A DNA stretch of 64,000 bases from Pseudomonas libanensis (GTDB taxonomy: Bacteria > Pseudomonadota > Gammaproteobacteria > Pseudomonadales > Pseudomonadaceae): the NCBI RefSeq assembly GCF_001439685.1, contig NZ_JYLH01000020.1:31872-95871 (forward strand). The letters run 5' to 3'. Shown piece after piece: positions 34,398 through 42,472 of this stretch. The position numbers were made by a program, and so were the translations under genes. Within the stretch, counting starts at the first letter, position 1; every line of letters starts with the position of its first letter. The notes below the pieces were generated by a model that did no database searches, was not told the DNA's origin, and was given only the letters and a program-made list of their open reading frames with translations.

Positions 34398-34688
34398 TCA
34401 CAACCCTCTCATCACTGATTGGGTGGCCAGTGGGGCATTTAACCTAGCCCTATCGAGACCCCTCGCCAGAGCGTTTGTCATCGTTTCTCCCGGCAATGAA
34501 TCGGGCGCCTCCTCAAAAAGCATCTTCCCATTAATTCCGTAAACCCCAATGAACAACTCCGTTCTGCCGAGAAGCGACATTCGCACCTGGACGTTTAGAA
34601 GCGTGCCATCAGGCTGCCGCTCATCTACGGATCGAGTATGAAGTGCGGGATCAGCCCAGTCCCAGAAAACCTTACCCCTGTTTCTCAT
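34398..34688 (-). CDS. Hypothetical protein
   Basis: A 96-residue basic protein with no signal peptide or membrane segment. It contains VQVRMSLLGRTELFIGVYG, a beta-strand-like stretch, and a Thr/Ala-rich C-terminal helix. GC content is lower than in the core genes. It is convergent with the DUF2388 gene and divergent from the secreted protein downstream. I do not recognise it; it fits the accessory character of this strip. Confidence 0.55.
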   Translation of the reverse strand: MRNRGKVFWDWADPALHTRSVDERQPDGTLLNVQVRMSLLGRTELFIGVYGINGKMLFEEAPDSLPGETMTNALARGLDRARLNAPLATQSVMRGL

Positions 34689-34953
34689 GTAAGCGCCCCG
34701 ATGTTAAGGCGGCAATTATGCGACCGGATAGGGGAGGAAAATAGTACAGAGCGAGAGAAATTTTCTGTTTTCCCTGAGGCTCGGTGTTACTGATCCCACG
34801 ATCAGCCCCGAATGAAACCCTGCATCACTCGCAGGTCTCGTCATAAATTGCCCTGATGCTTGAGTGCCGGCCTGGCATGTGAACTACCCCACCTTGATTG
34901 AGTCCATTACAGGAATGGAGACTCGAACAATCGCAATCAGGGAAGAAACGCCT

Positions 34954-35754
34954 TTGAAACTTCGTCTTTCAATCCTATTTTTCAGCATCGCCCTGAGTGC
35001 TGAGGTACAGGCTGCGCCAACTCCCGAAACCAAGGCGGTCTTTGAGCACGCAATGCTCTTAGCTGATGACATACAGCAACGTGTTGATCAACTGATTGAC
35101 AAAGAACAGCAGGGAAAGATCGACAAGTTCACAATGAGCCAATCCATACAGGAAGCAACGAAAGGACTTGAGGCCTATGAGGATGAACTGCGTAAAGCCA
35201 GCGCTGGAGGACACGGTGTCGCGACATACTTATTGGCGAATCTGGACGATGGTCGTGCGGCAACCCTTCTAGATGGCCATGAGGCGATGCATGCAAAAGC
35301 CTGCGCGCTTTACCAGAGCGCCTCCGATCAAGGGTTGATTGCCGGAGCGGTAATAGTGCTGCGCAACTGTGACGAAGCGTTCCAGCGGTACAAATTCGAT
35401 GACCCAGAGCTTCTGCGCAAGCATAGTCAGCTGGCCAGAGCTCTGGAGCAGCCTGATCGGTACTCTGATTATTACCCACTGCCAGCGAGAGGCTCTTACT
35501 GTTTCAAAGACTCTCAGCTACCCGAAGTCAACCACCAACAACCGTTGACCACCATGAGAGACATCCACCAACCGGTTGCTCTGAGCCTTGAACAGTTCCG
35601 CGCCGACGGTTATTACCTGTTGGCACTGAAGGGCGATAGCGTAAACCCTAAAGTTCGGGCCTATCTCAAGCAGGTGCAAATGCTGGCACCTGACTGCCTA
35701 GACCCCTCCCATCTCCAATCCTTGTTCGAAAAAATGGAGAGAAAACGCCACTGA
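34954..35754 (+). CDS. Secreted hypothetical protein
   Basis: A 266-residue protein if translation starts at TTG 34954, which follows GGGAAG and places the signal peptide (LSILFFSIALSAEVQA) at the N-terminus. An ATG-type start 30 codons upstream would bury the signal. The mature part is helical with several Cys residues (ACAL, RNCDE, SYCFK, PDCLD), possibly disulfide-bonded in the periplasm. Repeated helix pairs with AGGHGVATYLLANL and SASDQGLIAGA resemble Sel1/TPR-type folds, weakly. Confidence 0.6.
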   Translation: MKLRLSILFFSIALSAEVQAAPTPETKAVFEHAMLLADDIQQRVDQLIDKEQQGKIDKFTMSQSIQEATKGLEAYEDELRKASAGGHGVATYLLANLDDGRAATLLDGHEAMHAKACALYQSASDQGLIAGAVIVLRNCDEAFQRYKFDDPELLRKHSQLARALEQPDRYSDYYPLPARGSYCFKDSQLPEVNHQQPLTTMRDIHQPVALSLEQFRADGYYLLALKGDSVNPKVRAYLKQVQMLAPDCLDPSHLQSLFEKMERKRH

Positions 35755-35849
35755 CTTAGTGCCATCTTTTGCCACGATTTGGCGCACTCAGAAACGTGGC
35801 GCGAGTGAGCCAAGTATAATTCGCCGATTTTTTCCGAGACACCAAACCC

Positions 35850-36215
35850 ATGCACACACGCTTGTATCTCTGCGCAGTGCTTATCGTTGGCCCAGCTATG
35901 GCCGCGGAGCCCTCCCGCTACGGCTATGACGAAGCCCCAACTGACGGCTACATGTACGCCGTTAGGTATCAGCAAGCCAAGCTGGCGTGTGAATCGCTGC
36001 CCGAAGACCTTGAAGCGGACTATGCGAAAGCAATGCGCCTTACCAAAGAAGCCAGCCACGAATTTGCCAAAACCTATGCCAAAGGCTTGGCGGCAAATCT
36101 TAGGTGGCGCAAAGCAGCAAAGCCCGAAGATCAGGTATTGGAGTGCGACCAAAGTCAGCATGCACTGCGTGTGACGGTAAACCTTGCCCGCCAGTGGTTT
36201 CCAGGGGGGTGGTAG
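35850..36215 (+). CDS. Small secreted hypothetical protein
   Basis: A 121-residue protein with a signal peptide (LYLCAVLIVGPAMA, cleavage before AEPSR). The mature part is helical with two Cys residues, LACESL and VLECDQ, likely to form a disulfide. No domain is recognised. It lies immediately before the group II intron relic and shares the lower GC content of the strip. Confidence 0.6.
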   Translation: MHTRLYLCAVLIVGPAMAAEPSRYGYDEAPTDGYMYAVRYQQAKLACESLPEDLEADYAKAMRLTKEASHEFAKTYAKGLAANLRWRKAAKPEDQVLECDQSQHALRVTVNLARQWFPGGW

Positions 36216-36369
36216 ACGCTTGTACTATTCACTTCGTCGCTCAATGCCCCGGCGCCTTGTCACAGCGCAGGTAGTGTTCACAGTTCAGCGTACGACATAG
36301 CCAGCTCTTTACCCGCTGCCAATACGCAACCATCCAAGGGCAGGACAATTTGCCAACGTGGATGATGTA

Positions 36370-36479
36370 TAACCGGGTGTCTGAAGGTGCCTTCGCAGAG
36401 GCTTGAGCCGTGTGCTGGGAAACTCGCATGCACGGTTCTTAGGGGGTTGGGCGCGGGTAACCGCGTCTGACTACCCGAC
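36370..36479 (+). mobile_element. Group II intron 3' relic (domains V and VI)
   Basis: Positions 36405-36438 form a 34-nt domain V: GAGCCGTGTGCT, then GGGAAACTCGC, then the complementary GCACGGTTC. This is the most conserved part of bacterial group II introns. A linker TTAGGGGG leads to a domain VI hairpin (about 36443-36479) with an unpaired A in GTCTGACTACCC that fits the branch point. No intron-encoded reverse transcriptase and no 5' GTGYG end are visible, so the element is truncated. Confidence 0.75.
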
Positions 36480-36483
36480 AATC

Positions 36484-36660
36484 AAATCCGGCCGTGGGCT
36501 CTTGGGCGCTCGAACTGGCTGTTCGCGGGTTCGTAAGGGTGGAGCAACAAGGAATACCAGAGGTCGGCGAGAACGTCCGAGGGGCGCTACAAACGAGTAG
36601 TAAAAACTCTGGCCTTATAAAACAAGGACTCGCGAAACAAAAAACCAGACATCGGCTAAA
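36484..36660 (+). pseudogene. Decayed copy of an EQQG/NVRGAL-family gene
   Basis: In one frame, just after the intron 3' end, the translation reads WALELAVRGFVRVEQQG, then IPEVGENVRGALQT and SGLIKQGLAK. This matches a small Pseudomonas protein family with the pattern ALEAA-x-EL-x2-WVEQQGS-x2-VG-x-NVRGAL-x8-FIKQGLA, as I remember it. No proper start remains and the tail drifts off into AT-rich sequence. A second decayed copy lies at 37549-37743. Confidence 0.5.
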
Positions 36661-36854
36661 AAACGTTTGTTACCTACCAATAATAGGAGTCTGCCCAATC
36701 CTTCAATTTATCTTTTATACATCGTGAGCTTGTTCGGTGATATATAGCCATCCTCATATTTGACTCTTTATCCTCCTCAGCTTCTTGCGAAAAGCTACGC
36801 CTGTGCTACACCTAACATTCGTTCAAGGAAGTTGTTCAACCAAAGGACTACCCA
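36661..36854. other. AT-rich gap without recognised gene
   Basis: A low-GC segment with ATCTTTTATACAT and TTGACTCTTTATCC sequences that could form a promoter for the gene at 36855. No coding frame was supported. Confidence 0.4.
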
Positions 36855-37424
36855 ATGACAATCTACAGAGTTTATGTCCGAGGCCACGGTGGCGAACAGG
36901 CGCAGAAGTTTCCTCCTTCAAAGGATCTTCCGATCAGCATGATCACACTGGGTCAGTTTGGCAGCACCATGTCCGATGAAGTCGCGGATGACTATATCTA
37001 TCATCATCGCGGCATTGATGACATCCAGGCGCAGATCAGAAACGAGGTCGTTATCTACTGGACCAAAGCCCAGCGCGACGACTGGTACGACCACAAACAC
37101 CTGAGCTACTCGAAGCCTGCCCTAGGCATCAATCCCTATGAAACTCTGAGCCTGAACCTCGCGCTAGATGGAGACCGTGACATCGGCGATTGCGGCGTTT
37201 GTTACTGGAACGAGCCGGCAGCGGAGTTGACATGGATTGTCAAACTGCGCCATGGCGAAACGATTCTCCTAGCGGAGATTCTTGCGGAGTTACAAAGCAT
37301 GCTCAACGGAGAGCAAGACTCCATCGAACTGTTCTGGACGGCCTGCATGAGTTCCAACTACTGGAGCGGCGACGCCAAAAAGGTCTCTTTCAACCCTACC
37401 AAGAAGGCGATGGGCAATGACTGA
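36855..37424 (+). CDS. Unrecognised accessory protein, weakly Stv-like
   Basis: A 189-residue soluble protein. The N-terminus has a YVRGHGG segment, followed by a PP-rich strand and LGQFGSTMSDE. The C-terminal part has LAEILAELQSML followed by IELFWTACMS. A HG near the start and a C in a WxxC strand near the end resembles the pattern of Stv-type putative adhesin domains and caspase-like folds, but this is a weak match. There is no signal peptide. It is flanked by two decayed gene copies and has low GC content, so recent acquisition is likely. An effector, toxin or immunity role is possible. Confidence 0.6.
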   Translation: MTIYRVYVRGHGGEQAQKFPPSKDLPISMITLGQFGSTMSDEVADDYIYHHRGIDDIQAQIRNEVVIYWTKAQRDDWYDHKHLSYSKPALGINPYETLSLNLALDGDRDIGDCGVCYWNEPAAELTWIVKLRHGETILLAEILAELQSMLNGEQDSIELFWTACMSSNYWSGDAKKVSFNPTKKAMGND

Positions 37425-37548
37425 ACAGAAAACTTAAAGTATTGTTGAAAGCATATCCGCCGCTTCATTTCAAAGTAAGAAATAAAGGCCCTGGCTATGC
37501 CGAGGCCTTTGCTTCAAAGCGCCAATTTGGTAGGTCCCTCTACGCTTA

Positions 37549-37743
37549 GCTCTTTTAGATGGGTTAGCACACATATCAGGGGAATACTCACTCCCAGATT
37601 TGCTTGAGCGAATGTACGAGAATCAGCTCGCATTGGAAGCAGCTCTGATGGAGTTGGCTCTCCAAAGTGAAAAGCAAGGCATGGATGAGGTTGGTAACGC
37701 CGAGCTTGGCAACCTGGTCAACGCTCCGGCAGCGCAGGTCTAG
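37549..37743 (+). pseudogene. Second decayed copy of the EQQG/NVRGAL-family gene
   Basis: The open frame from 37549 to TAG 37741-37743 reads YSLPDLLERMYENQLALEA, then ALMELALQSEKQG and MDEVGNAEL. This matches the N-terminal half of the same family as the copy at 36484, with changed residues where WVEQQGS would be. No ATG start exists in the open frame. The two copies preserve partly different portions of the family. Confidence 0.5.
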
Positions 37744-37990
37744 AGGAGCCCGCCCGGCCCTGGGAGCAGTCGCCTCAGAAAAGGAAGGACATAGACCGGG
37801 CGAACGCTGCAAACCATAAACCATAGCCAGGCGCAACGCCGACGGCTAACCGAGACGGTTTATCGACGTGTCGGGGAGATCGTGAAGCCGACCCACTGAC
37901 AGAGATGCGCCACAAGTGGCGGAAACTGCCTTAAATGATGTGGAAACGATGAGGCTGTATGGTTTCTGATAGGTCAAACCCCAGAAACGC
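37744..37990. other. Gap between pseudogene and tRNA-Ser terminator
   Basis: No coding frame with a ribosome site is found. The plus strand contains GC-rich segments (AGGAGCCCGCCCGGCCC, and AAGCCGACCC) and several potential stems. It could be island debris. A tRNA 3'-end direct repeat that would mark an attachment site was sought by eye and not found. Confidence 0.4.
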
Positions 37991-38016
37991 AAAAGCCCCG
38001 CTTTCGCGAGGCTTTT
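37991..38016 (-). terminator. Rho-independent terminator after tRNA-Ser
   Basis: AAAGCCTCGCGAAAGCGGGGCTTTT on the minus strand, written here as stems AAAGCC(TC)/(GG)GGCTTT, ends in a T run directly downstream of the tRNA 3' end. It is a typical single-gene tRNA terminator. Confidence 0.85.
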
Positions 38017-38026
38017 GTATGAATCT

Positions 38027-38117
38027 TGGCGGGAAACCAGGGATTCGAACCCTGGGAACGCTATTAACGTTCGCCGGTTTTCAAGACCGGTGCATTCAAC
38101 CACTCTGCCAATTTCCC
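38027..38117 (-). tRNA. tRNA-Ser (UGA)
   Basis: A 91-nt class II tRNA on the minus strand. The acceptor GGGAAAT pairs with GTTTCCC plus the G discriminator and an encoded CCA. The anticodon loop CTTGAAA gives UGA (plus-strand 38081-38083 tca), reading UCN serine codons. The long variable arm (GAACGTTAATAGCGTTC) and TTCGAATC T-loop are typical of tRNA-Ser. Its 3' end faces the decayed accessory strip, the normal orientation for islands inserted at tRNA genes. Confidence 0.95.
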
Positions 38118-38269
38118 TTGTGCATCACAGGATTATAGTAGCTCATCCCGTGTCAGCGGGCGCCATAATACCCGAATGAAACACACTGTCAAACTCTCTG
38201 CATCGCTTGTTACAGGGCGTCTGTTATGATCTTTGCGACTGAACGTTTCAAAACTGAAGGAGTGTCGCC

Positions 38270-38941
38270 ATGCGCGAACAGAATTACGCAGTGAATGGTA
38301 ACGCGCAGGCTGAGCAGCTTGAAGTCAGCCGCGTGTTGCGCAACACCTACGGCTTGCTCGCCCTTACCCTCGCATTCAGCGGCGTGATGGCTTACGTGGC
38401 CCAACAGATGCGCGTCGGTTACCCGAATATCTTTGTCGTGTTGATCGGCTTCTATGGCCTGTTCTTCCTGACCAACAAGCTGCGCGACTCGGCCTGGGGC
38501 CTGGTGTCGGCGTTTGCCTTGACCGGTTTCATGGGCTTTATCCTCGGCCCGATCCTCAACCGCTACCTGGGCATGGCCGGCGGTGCGGAAGTGGTCAGTT
38601 CGGCGTTTGCCATGACGGCCCTGGTGTTTGGTGGCCTATCGGCCTACGTGCTGATCAGCCGTAAGGACATGAGTTTCCTGGGTGGCTTCATCACCGCAGG
38701 TTTCTTCGTGTTGCTGGCGGCTGTGGTGGCCAGCATGTTCTTCCAGATCAGTGGCCTGCAACTGGCGATCAGCGCGGGTTTTGTGCTGTTTTCCTCGGTG
38801 TGCATCCTGTTCCAGACCAGCGCCATCATCCACGGTGGTGAGCGTAACTACATCATGGCGACCGTGAGCCTGTATGTATCGATCTACAACCTGTTTATCA
38901 GCCTGTTGCAGATCTTCGGCATCATGAGCCGCGACGACTGA
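38270..38941 (+). CDS. yccA: BAX inhibitor-1/YccA-family membrane protein
   Basis: A 223-residue protein with seven hydrophobic segments and the UPF0005/BI-1 layout: a short polar N-terminus, the YGLLALTLAFSG first helix and the SLYVSIYNLFISLLQIFG last helix. YccA is a substrate and modulator of the FtsH protease in E. coli; related BI-1 proteins act as pH-sensitive calcium leaks. The ribosome site GAAGGAG precedes ATG 38270. In P. aeruginosa this gene is followed directly by tusDCBE; here tusD is about 21 kb away. Confidence 0.88.
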   Translation: MREQNYAVNGNAQAEQLEVSRVLRNTYGLLALTLAFSGVMAYVAQQMRVGYPNIFVVLIGFYGLFFLTNKLRDSAWGLVSAFALTGFMGFILGPILNRYLGMAGGAEVVSSAFAMTALVFGGLSAYVLISRKDMSFLGGFITAGFFVLLAAVVASMFFQISGLQLAISAGFVLFSSVCILFQTSAIIHGGERNYIMATVSLYVSIYNLFISLLQIFGIMSRDD

Positions 38942-38955
38942 TCAGTCGTCACAAT

Positions 38956-38991
38956 AAAAAATGCCCCGTATCGCGAGATACGGGGCATTTT
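38956..38991. terminator. Bidirectional rho-independent terminator
   Basis: AAAAAATGCCCCGTATCGCG continues into its mirror arm AGATACGGGGCATTTT. A 12-bp perfect stem is flanked by A and T runs on both sides. It serves the convergent yccA and murB genes. Confidence 0.93.
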
Positions 38992-39010
38992 CATTTTCAG
39001 GCCTGAAAAA

Positions 39011-40030
39011 TCAGTACTGGTTGGGCTCCATCTCCAGCTCAACCTTGAAACGCTGGAAGATATCCTGCTGGATACGTAGCGCCAGGTTGGCAATCTCGCG
39101 GCCTGTGGCGGTACCGTAGTTGACCAGCACCAGTGCCTGCAGCTTATGCACGCCCGCATCACCGTCACGAAAGCCCTTCCAGCCTGCCTTGTCGATCAGC
39201 CAGCCAGCGGCGAGCTTCATTTGCCCGTCGGCCTGGGGGTAAGCCACAAGGTCCGGATACTGGCTTTTCAGCTCATCAGCAACGGCCTGGGATACCAGTG
39301 GGTTCTTGAAGAAGCTGCCGGCATTGCCAAGCTCCGCTGGATCGGGCAGTTTTTCCCGGCGAATGCTGCAGATCGCCCGGCTGACATCGCTTGGCGTGGC
39401 GTTGGTAATACCCTGGGCGGCCAAGCGTTGTTGTACCGGGCCGTAGTCGAGTTTCAGCTGGCTGGCGCGGCTGAGGGCAAAGCGTACCCGCAGGATCAAC
39501 CAGCGCCCGACTTCATGCTTGAACAGGCTGTCACGGTAAGCAAACCTGCATTCGTCCAAGCTGAAATCCCGCAGCTCGCCGGTCTGGCGATCCAGGGCGG
39601 TGAGGCCGGCGAACACATCCTTGATCTCCACGCCGTAGGCCCCGATGTTCTGCATCGGCGCCGCACCGACGGTGCCGGGGATCAGGCTGAGGTTTTCCAG
39701 ACCGCAAAAGCCGTGCTCAAGGGTCCACAACACAAACGGATGCCAGGCTTCGCCTGCTTCGGCCTCGACGATGACCTGCTCGCCATCGTCATGCACCAGG
39801 CGAATGCCTTGGGTGGCCATGCGCAATACCAGGGCAGGCACATCCTGGGTCAGCAACAGGTTGCTGCCACCGCCTATCACCAACAGCGGCAGTGCTTGCG
39901 TGGCCGCGTAGGCCAGCGCCTCGCGGACATCCGCATCACTGTGGGCCTCGGCAAACAATTGAGCGCGCACATCAATGCCAAAGCTGTTGAATGGCTTGAG
40001 CGATACCTGCGCAAGCACTTGCAAGGTCAT
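39011..40030 (-). CDS. murB: UDP-N-acetylenolpyruvoylglucosamine reductase
   Basis: A 339-residue FAD enzyme that completes UDP-MurNAc synthesis for peptidoglycan. The FAD domain shows LVIGGGSNLLL near residue 50 and PGTVGAAPMQNIGAYG near 120. The catalytic Ser is in ELGNAGSFFKNP near 245, and the C-terminal Glu lies in the DMFQRFKVELEMEP region. The length and lack of the loop seen in type II enzymes fit the E. coli-like type I. Its start overlaps the phosphatase stop by ATGA. It is the last gene of the operon from exbB. Confidence 0.93.
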   Translation of the reverse strand: MTLQVLAQVSLKPFNSFGIDVRAQLFAEAHSDADVREALAYAATQALPLLVIGGGSNLLLTQDVPALVLRMATQGIRLVHDDGEQVIVEAEAGEAWHPFVLWTLEHGFCGLENLSLIPGTVGAAPMQNIGAYGVEIKDVFAGLTALDRQTGELRDFSLDECRFAYRDSLFKHEVGRWLILRVRFALSRASQLKLDYGPVQQRLAAQGITNATPSDVSRAICSIRREKLPDPAELGNAGSFFKNPLVSQAVADELKSQYPDLVAYPQADGQMKLAAGWLIDKAGWKGFRDGDAGVHKLQALVLVNYGTATGREIANLALRIQQDIFQRFKVELEMEPNQY

Positions 40031-40491
40031 AAGCGCCCCTTCAATTCGATCACCAATAAATCGCAGGCGCGCTCGATCAGGTCCAGGACCCGCTCGAAAC
40101 CTTGCTCACCCTCATAGTAAGGGTCTGGCACCTCGTCCACTTCACCGTCAAAGCGATGCAGGAACAAATCCAGTTCTGCCTTGCCCTGCCCCGGCTGCAT
40201 GGCCTTGAGGTTGCGCAGGTTGCTGTGGTCCATGGCCAGGATCAGGTCATAGCGCGCAAAGTCAGCGCGGCTGACCTGCTGGGCACGCTGGGATGACAAG
40301 TCATAACCACGCGCCAGCGCCGCACGTTGGCTGCGCTGGTCCGGCGGGTTGCCGATATGCCATTCGCCGGTGCCGGCAGACGCCACTTCAACCTGGCCGG
40401 CCAAGCCTGCGTCGCGCAATTTATGGCGTAGCACGCCTTCAGCGGTCGGCGAGCGGCAGATATTGCCCAGGCATACAAACAGGACTTCCAT
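40027..40491 (-). CDS. Low-molecular-weight protein tyrosine phosphatase
   Basis: A 154-residue enzyme with the phosphatase loop C7-LGNIC-R13-S at the N-terminus and the general-acid Asp in VPDPYYEGEQGF. Family members act on phosphotyrosine, often of polysaccharide kinases, or on small phosphoesters. The start was set at ATG 40491, which overlaps the kdsB stop as TGATG; the longer frame adds 53 spurious residues. It lies between kdsB and murB in the cell-envelope operon. Confidence 0.9.
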   Translation of the reverse strand: MEVLFVCLGNICRSPTAEGVLRHKLRDAGLAGQVEVASAGTGEWHIGNPPDQRSQRAALARGYDLSSQRAQQVSRADFARYDLILAMDHSNLRNLKAMQPGQGKAELDLFLHRFDGEVDEVPDPYYEGEQGFERVLDLIERACDLLVIELKGRL

Positions 40492-41255
40492 CAGGCGCCC
40501 AGCAGGCGACGGACGCGCTCCAGATCTTCCTGGGTGTCGACACCTGCTGGCGGCGCCTCCAGGGCATCGCTGACATGGATGCGCACCCCGTGCCACAGGG
40601 CACGCAGTTGCTCCAGGGATTCGGTGTTTTCCAGCCAGCAGGGGCCCCAATTGACGAAATCATGCAGGAAGCCGGCACGATAGGCGTATATGCCGATGTG
40701 GCGGCGATACGGCACGCCTTCCGGCAATACGTCGCGATTGCTGGCGAAGGCATCCCGCGCCCAAGGCAGGGTCGAGCGACTGAACGTCAGTGCCAGGCCA
40801 TTAATGTCGCTGACCACTTTCACCACGTTCGGGTTGAACAGCGTTTCAATATCTTCGATCGGTTCGGCCAGGGTCGCCATGCGGGCTTCACCATGGGCCG
40901 CCAGGTTGGCGGCAACCTGATCGATGACGCTCGGCGGGATCAACGGCTCATCGCCTTGTACGTTCACCACGATGGCATCTGGTGCCAAACCGAGCTGAGT
41001 GGCCACTTCGGCCAGGCGATCAGTGCCGGAGTTGTGGTCTTCACGGGTCAGTACCGCTTCGGCACCAAAGCCTTTGCACGCAGCGATAATACGCGGGTCA
41101 TCGGTGGCGACCACCACGCGCTCGGCGCTGCTTTTGCAGGCTTGCTCCCACACCAGCTGAATCATCGGTTTGTCGCCGATCATTTGCAGCGGCTTGCCCG
41201 GCAGGCGCGTCGAGGCATAGCGCGAGGGGATGACAACGGTAAAGGCGGTGGTCAT
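40491..41255 (-). CDS. kdsB: 3-deoxy-manno-octulosonate cytidylyltransferase
   Basis: A 254-residue enzyme that forms CMP-KDO for lipopolysaccharide core synthesis. The N-terminus has VIPSRYASTRLPGKPL, the CTP-binding motif, and later ATDDPRI and VNVQGDEPLIPP, typical of KdsB. It is coupled by short overlaps to ycaR upstream (ATGA) and the phosphatase gene downstream. With lpxK it ties the operon to LPS assembly. Confidence 0.95.
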   Translation of the reverse strand: MTTAFTVVIPSRYASTRLPGKPLQMIGDKPMIQLVWEQACKSSAERVVVATDDPRIIAACKGFGAEAVLTREDHNSGTDRLAEVATQLGLAPDAIVVNVQGDEPLIPPSVIDQVAANLAAHGEARMATLAEPIEDIETLFNPNVVKVVSDINGLALTFSRSTLPWARDAFASNRDVLPEGVPYRRHIGIYAYRAGFLHDFVNWGPCWLENTESLEQLRALWHGVRIHVSDALEAPPAGVDTQEDLERVRRLLGA

Positions 41256-41437
41256 TTATCCAGGCGCTCATCGGTGGTCAAGGTGCGGGCTTCGCTTTCG
41301 AGCATGACCGGGATGCCGTCACGAATGGGGTAAGCCAGGCCGGCGCCCTTGCTGATCAGCTCGGTCTTGTCGGCGCTGAGCTTGAGCGGGCCTTTGCAGA
41401 TCGGGCAAGCGAGGATATCGAGCAGTTTGGTGTCCAT
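41252..41437 (-). CDS. ycaR: Trm112/YcaR-family small protein
   Basis: A 61-residue protein of the UPF0434/Trm112 family: LLDILACPICKGPLKL with a CxxC, and GIPVMLESEAR near the end. Only one CxxC is present, as in other bacterial members. Its function in bacteria is unclear, but it is nearly always encoded between lpxK and kdsB. It starts 24 bp after lpxK with a GGAAACAC leader. Confidence 0.9.
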   Translation of the reverse strand: MDTKLLDILACPICKGPLKLSADKTELISKGAGLAYPIRDGIPVMLESEARTLTTDERLDK

Positions 41438-41461
41438 GAGTGTTTCCTGGAAAGAAGCGTT

Positions 41462-42472
41462 TTAAGGCAAGAGACGGTCGGGCAGCAGACGCATCAGCTG
41501 CGTGTCGAACCAGGCGACGAACGCCGGTGACGGCACCGCATCCACCGCAAGGTACCACCAGTCGGGCTGGGCAAAGGCGCGGCACTTCACCGCGTCCTTT
41601 TCGGTCATGACCAGCGGCAATGACGGGGTAAAACTCAAGACCTCGGCGCTGTAGGGCGCGTGGTCGGCAAAAACATGGGGTATCGGCTGCCAGTGTAGCG
41701 TTTCAAGGGTATTGAAGAAACGTTGCGGATTGCCGATACCAGCGACTGCATGCACCTGCTGGCCTTCAGGAAAGTAGGCTACCGGCTGGCGCTCGCCACT
41801 GTGCAGGTTAACCAGCGCAGTGGGTTGCAGGCGAAAGGCAAAGCCATCCTCACGGTCTGTCGCGGCACCGTTATACAGCAGCGCATCGACACTCTGCAGG
41901 CGCTCCACCGGCTCGCGCAACGGCCCGGCAGGCAGGCAGCGGCGATTGCCAAGCCCGCGGGCGGCATCGATCAGCACCAGTTCGAGATCGCGGGCCAGGC
42001 GGTAATGCTGCAGGCCGTCGTCGGAAAGGATCAGGTCAAGGGGTTCGCTGGCCAGCAGGGCCTTTACCGCGCGACTGCGGTCGGGGTCGATCATCAGCGC
42101 TACGCCGCTGCGCTGCACGATCAGCAAGGGCTCGTCGCCGGCCACGTCGGCGCTGTGGCCGGCCTCGACCCGCCACGGCAGTTGCGGCGGTTTGGCACCA
42201 TAGCCACGGCTGACCACGCCCACGCGCAAACCGCTGCGGCGGCAGTGTTCGATCAGCCATAGGATCAACGGCGTCTTGCCGGTGCCTCCTACGGTGATAT
42301 TGCCGACCACCACTATCGGCACCGGCGATTGATAGATCTCGCCCTCGCCCGCCACAAAGCGCGCACGCTTGCGTTGCACTACCCGGCGATACAGTGACTC
42401 CAGCGGGCGCAACAACACCAGTGCCGGATGGCCCTCGTACCAGGCCTTGAGCAAACGATCGGACATGGCCAT
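41462..42472 (-). CDS. lpxK: Tetraacyldisaccharide 4'-kinase
   Basis: A 336-residue inner-membrane-associated kinase that phosphorylates the lipid A precursor at the 4' position. The P-loop GNITVGGTGKTP lies near residue 60, followed by VVSRGYG and a DLILSDDGLQHYRLARDLE segment containing the catalytic Asp and His region. It starts MAMSDRLL and overlaps the exbD stop as TGATG. Confidence 0.95.
   Translation of the reverse strand: MAMSDRLLKAWYEGHPALVLLRPLESLYRRVVQRKRARFVAGEGEIYQSPVPIVVVGNITVGGTGKTPLILWLIEHCRRSGLRVGVVSRGYGAKPPQLPWRVEAGHSADVAGDEPLLIVQRSGVALMIDPDRSRAVKALLASEPLDLILSDDGLQHYRLARDLELVLIDAARGLGNRRCLPAGPLREPVERLQSVDALLYNGAATDREDGFAFRLQPTALVNLHSGERQPVAYFPEGQQVHAVAGIGNPQRFFNTLETLHWQPIPHVFADHAPYSAEVLSFTPSLPLVMTEKDAVKCRAFAQPDWWYLAVDAVPSPAFVAWFDTQLMRLLPDRLLP

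Noticed and set aside
36241..36429. A 62-codon minus-strand frame with a W- and C-rich end overlapping the intron relic
   Set aside because: Its first half is the complement of domain V and no ribosome site is present; the C-terminal part may be a gene fragment but could not be supported.
37846..38103. An 85-codon minus-strand frame starting inside tRNA-Ser, considered as an integrase start
   Set aside because: It reads through the tRNA and its terminator and shows no tyrosine-recombinase motif.
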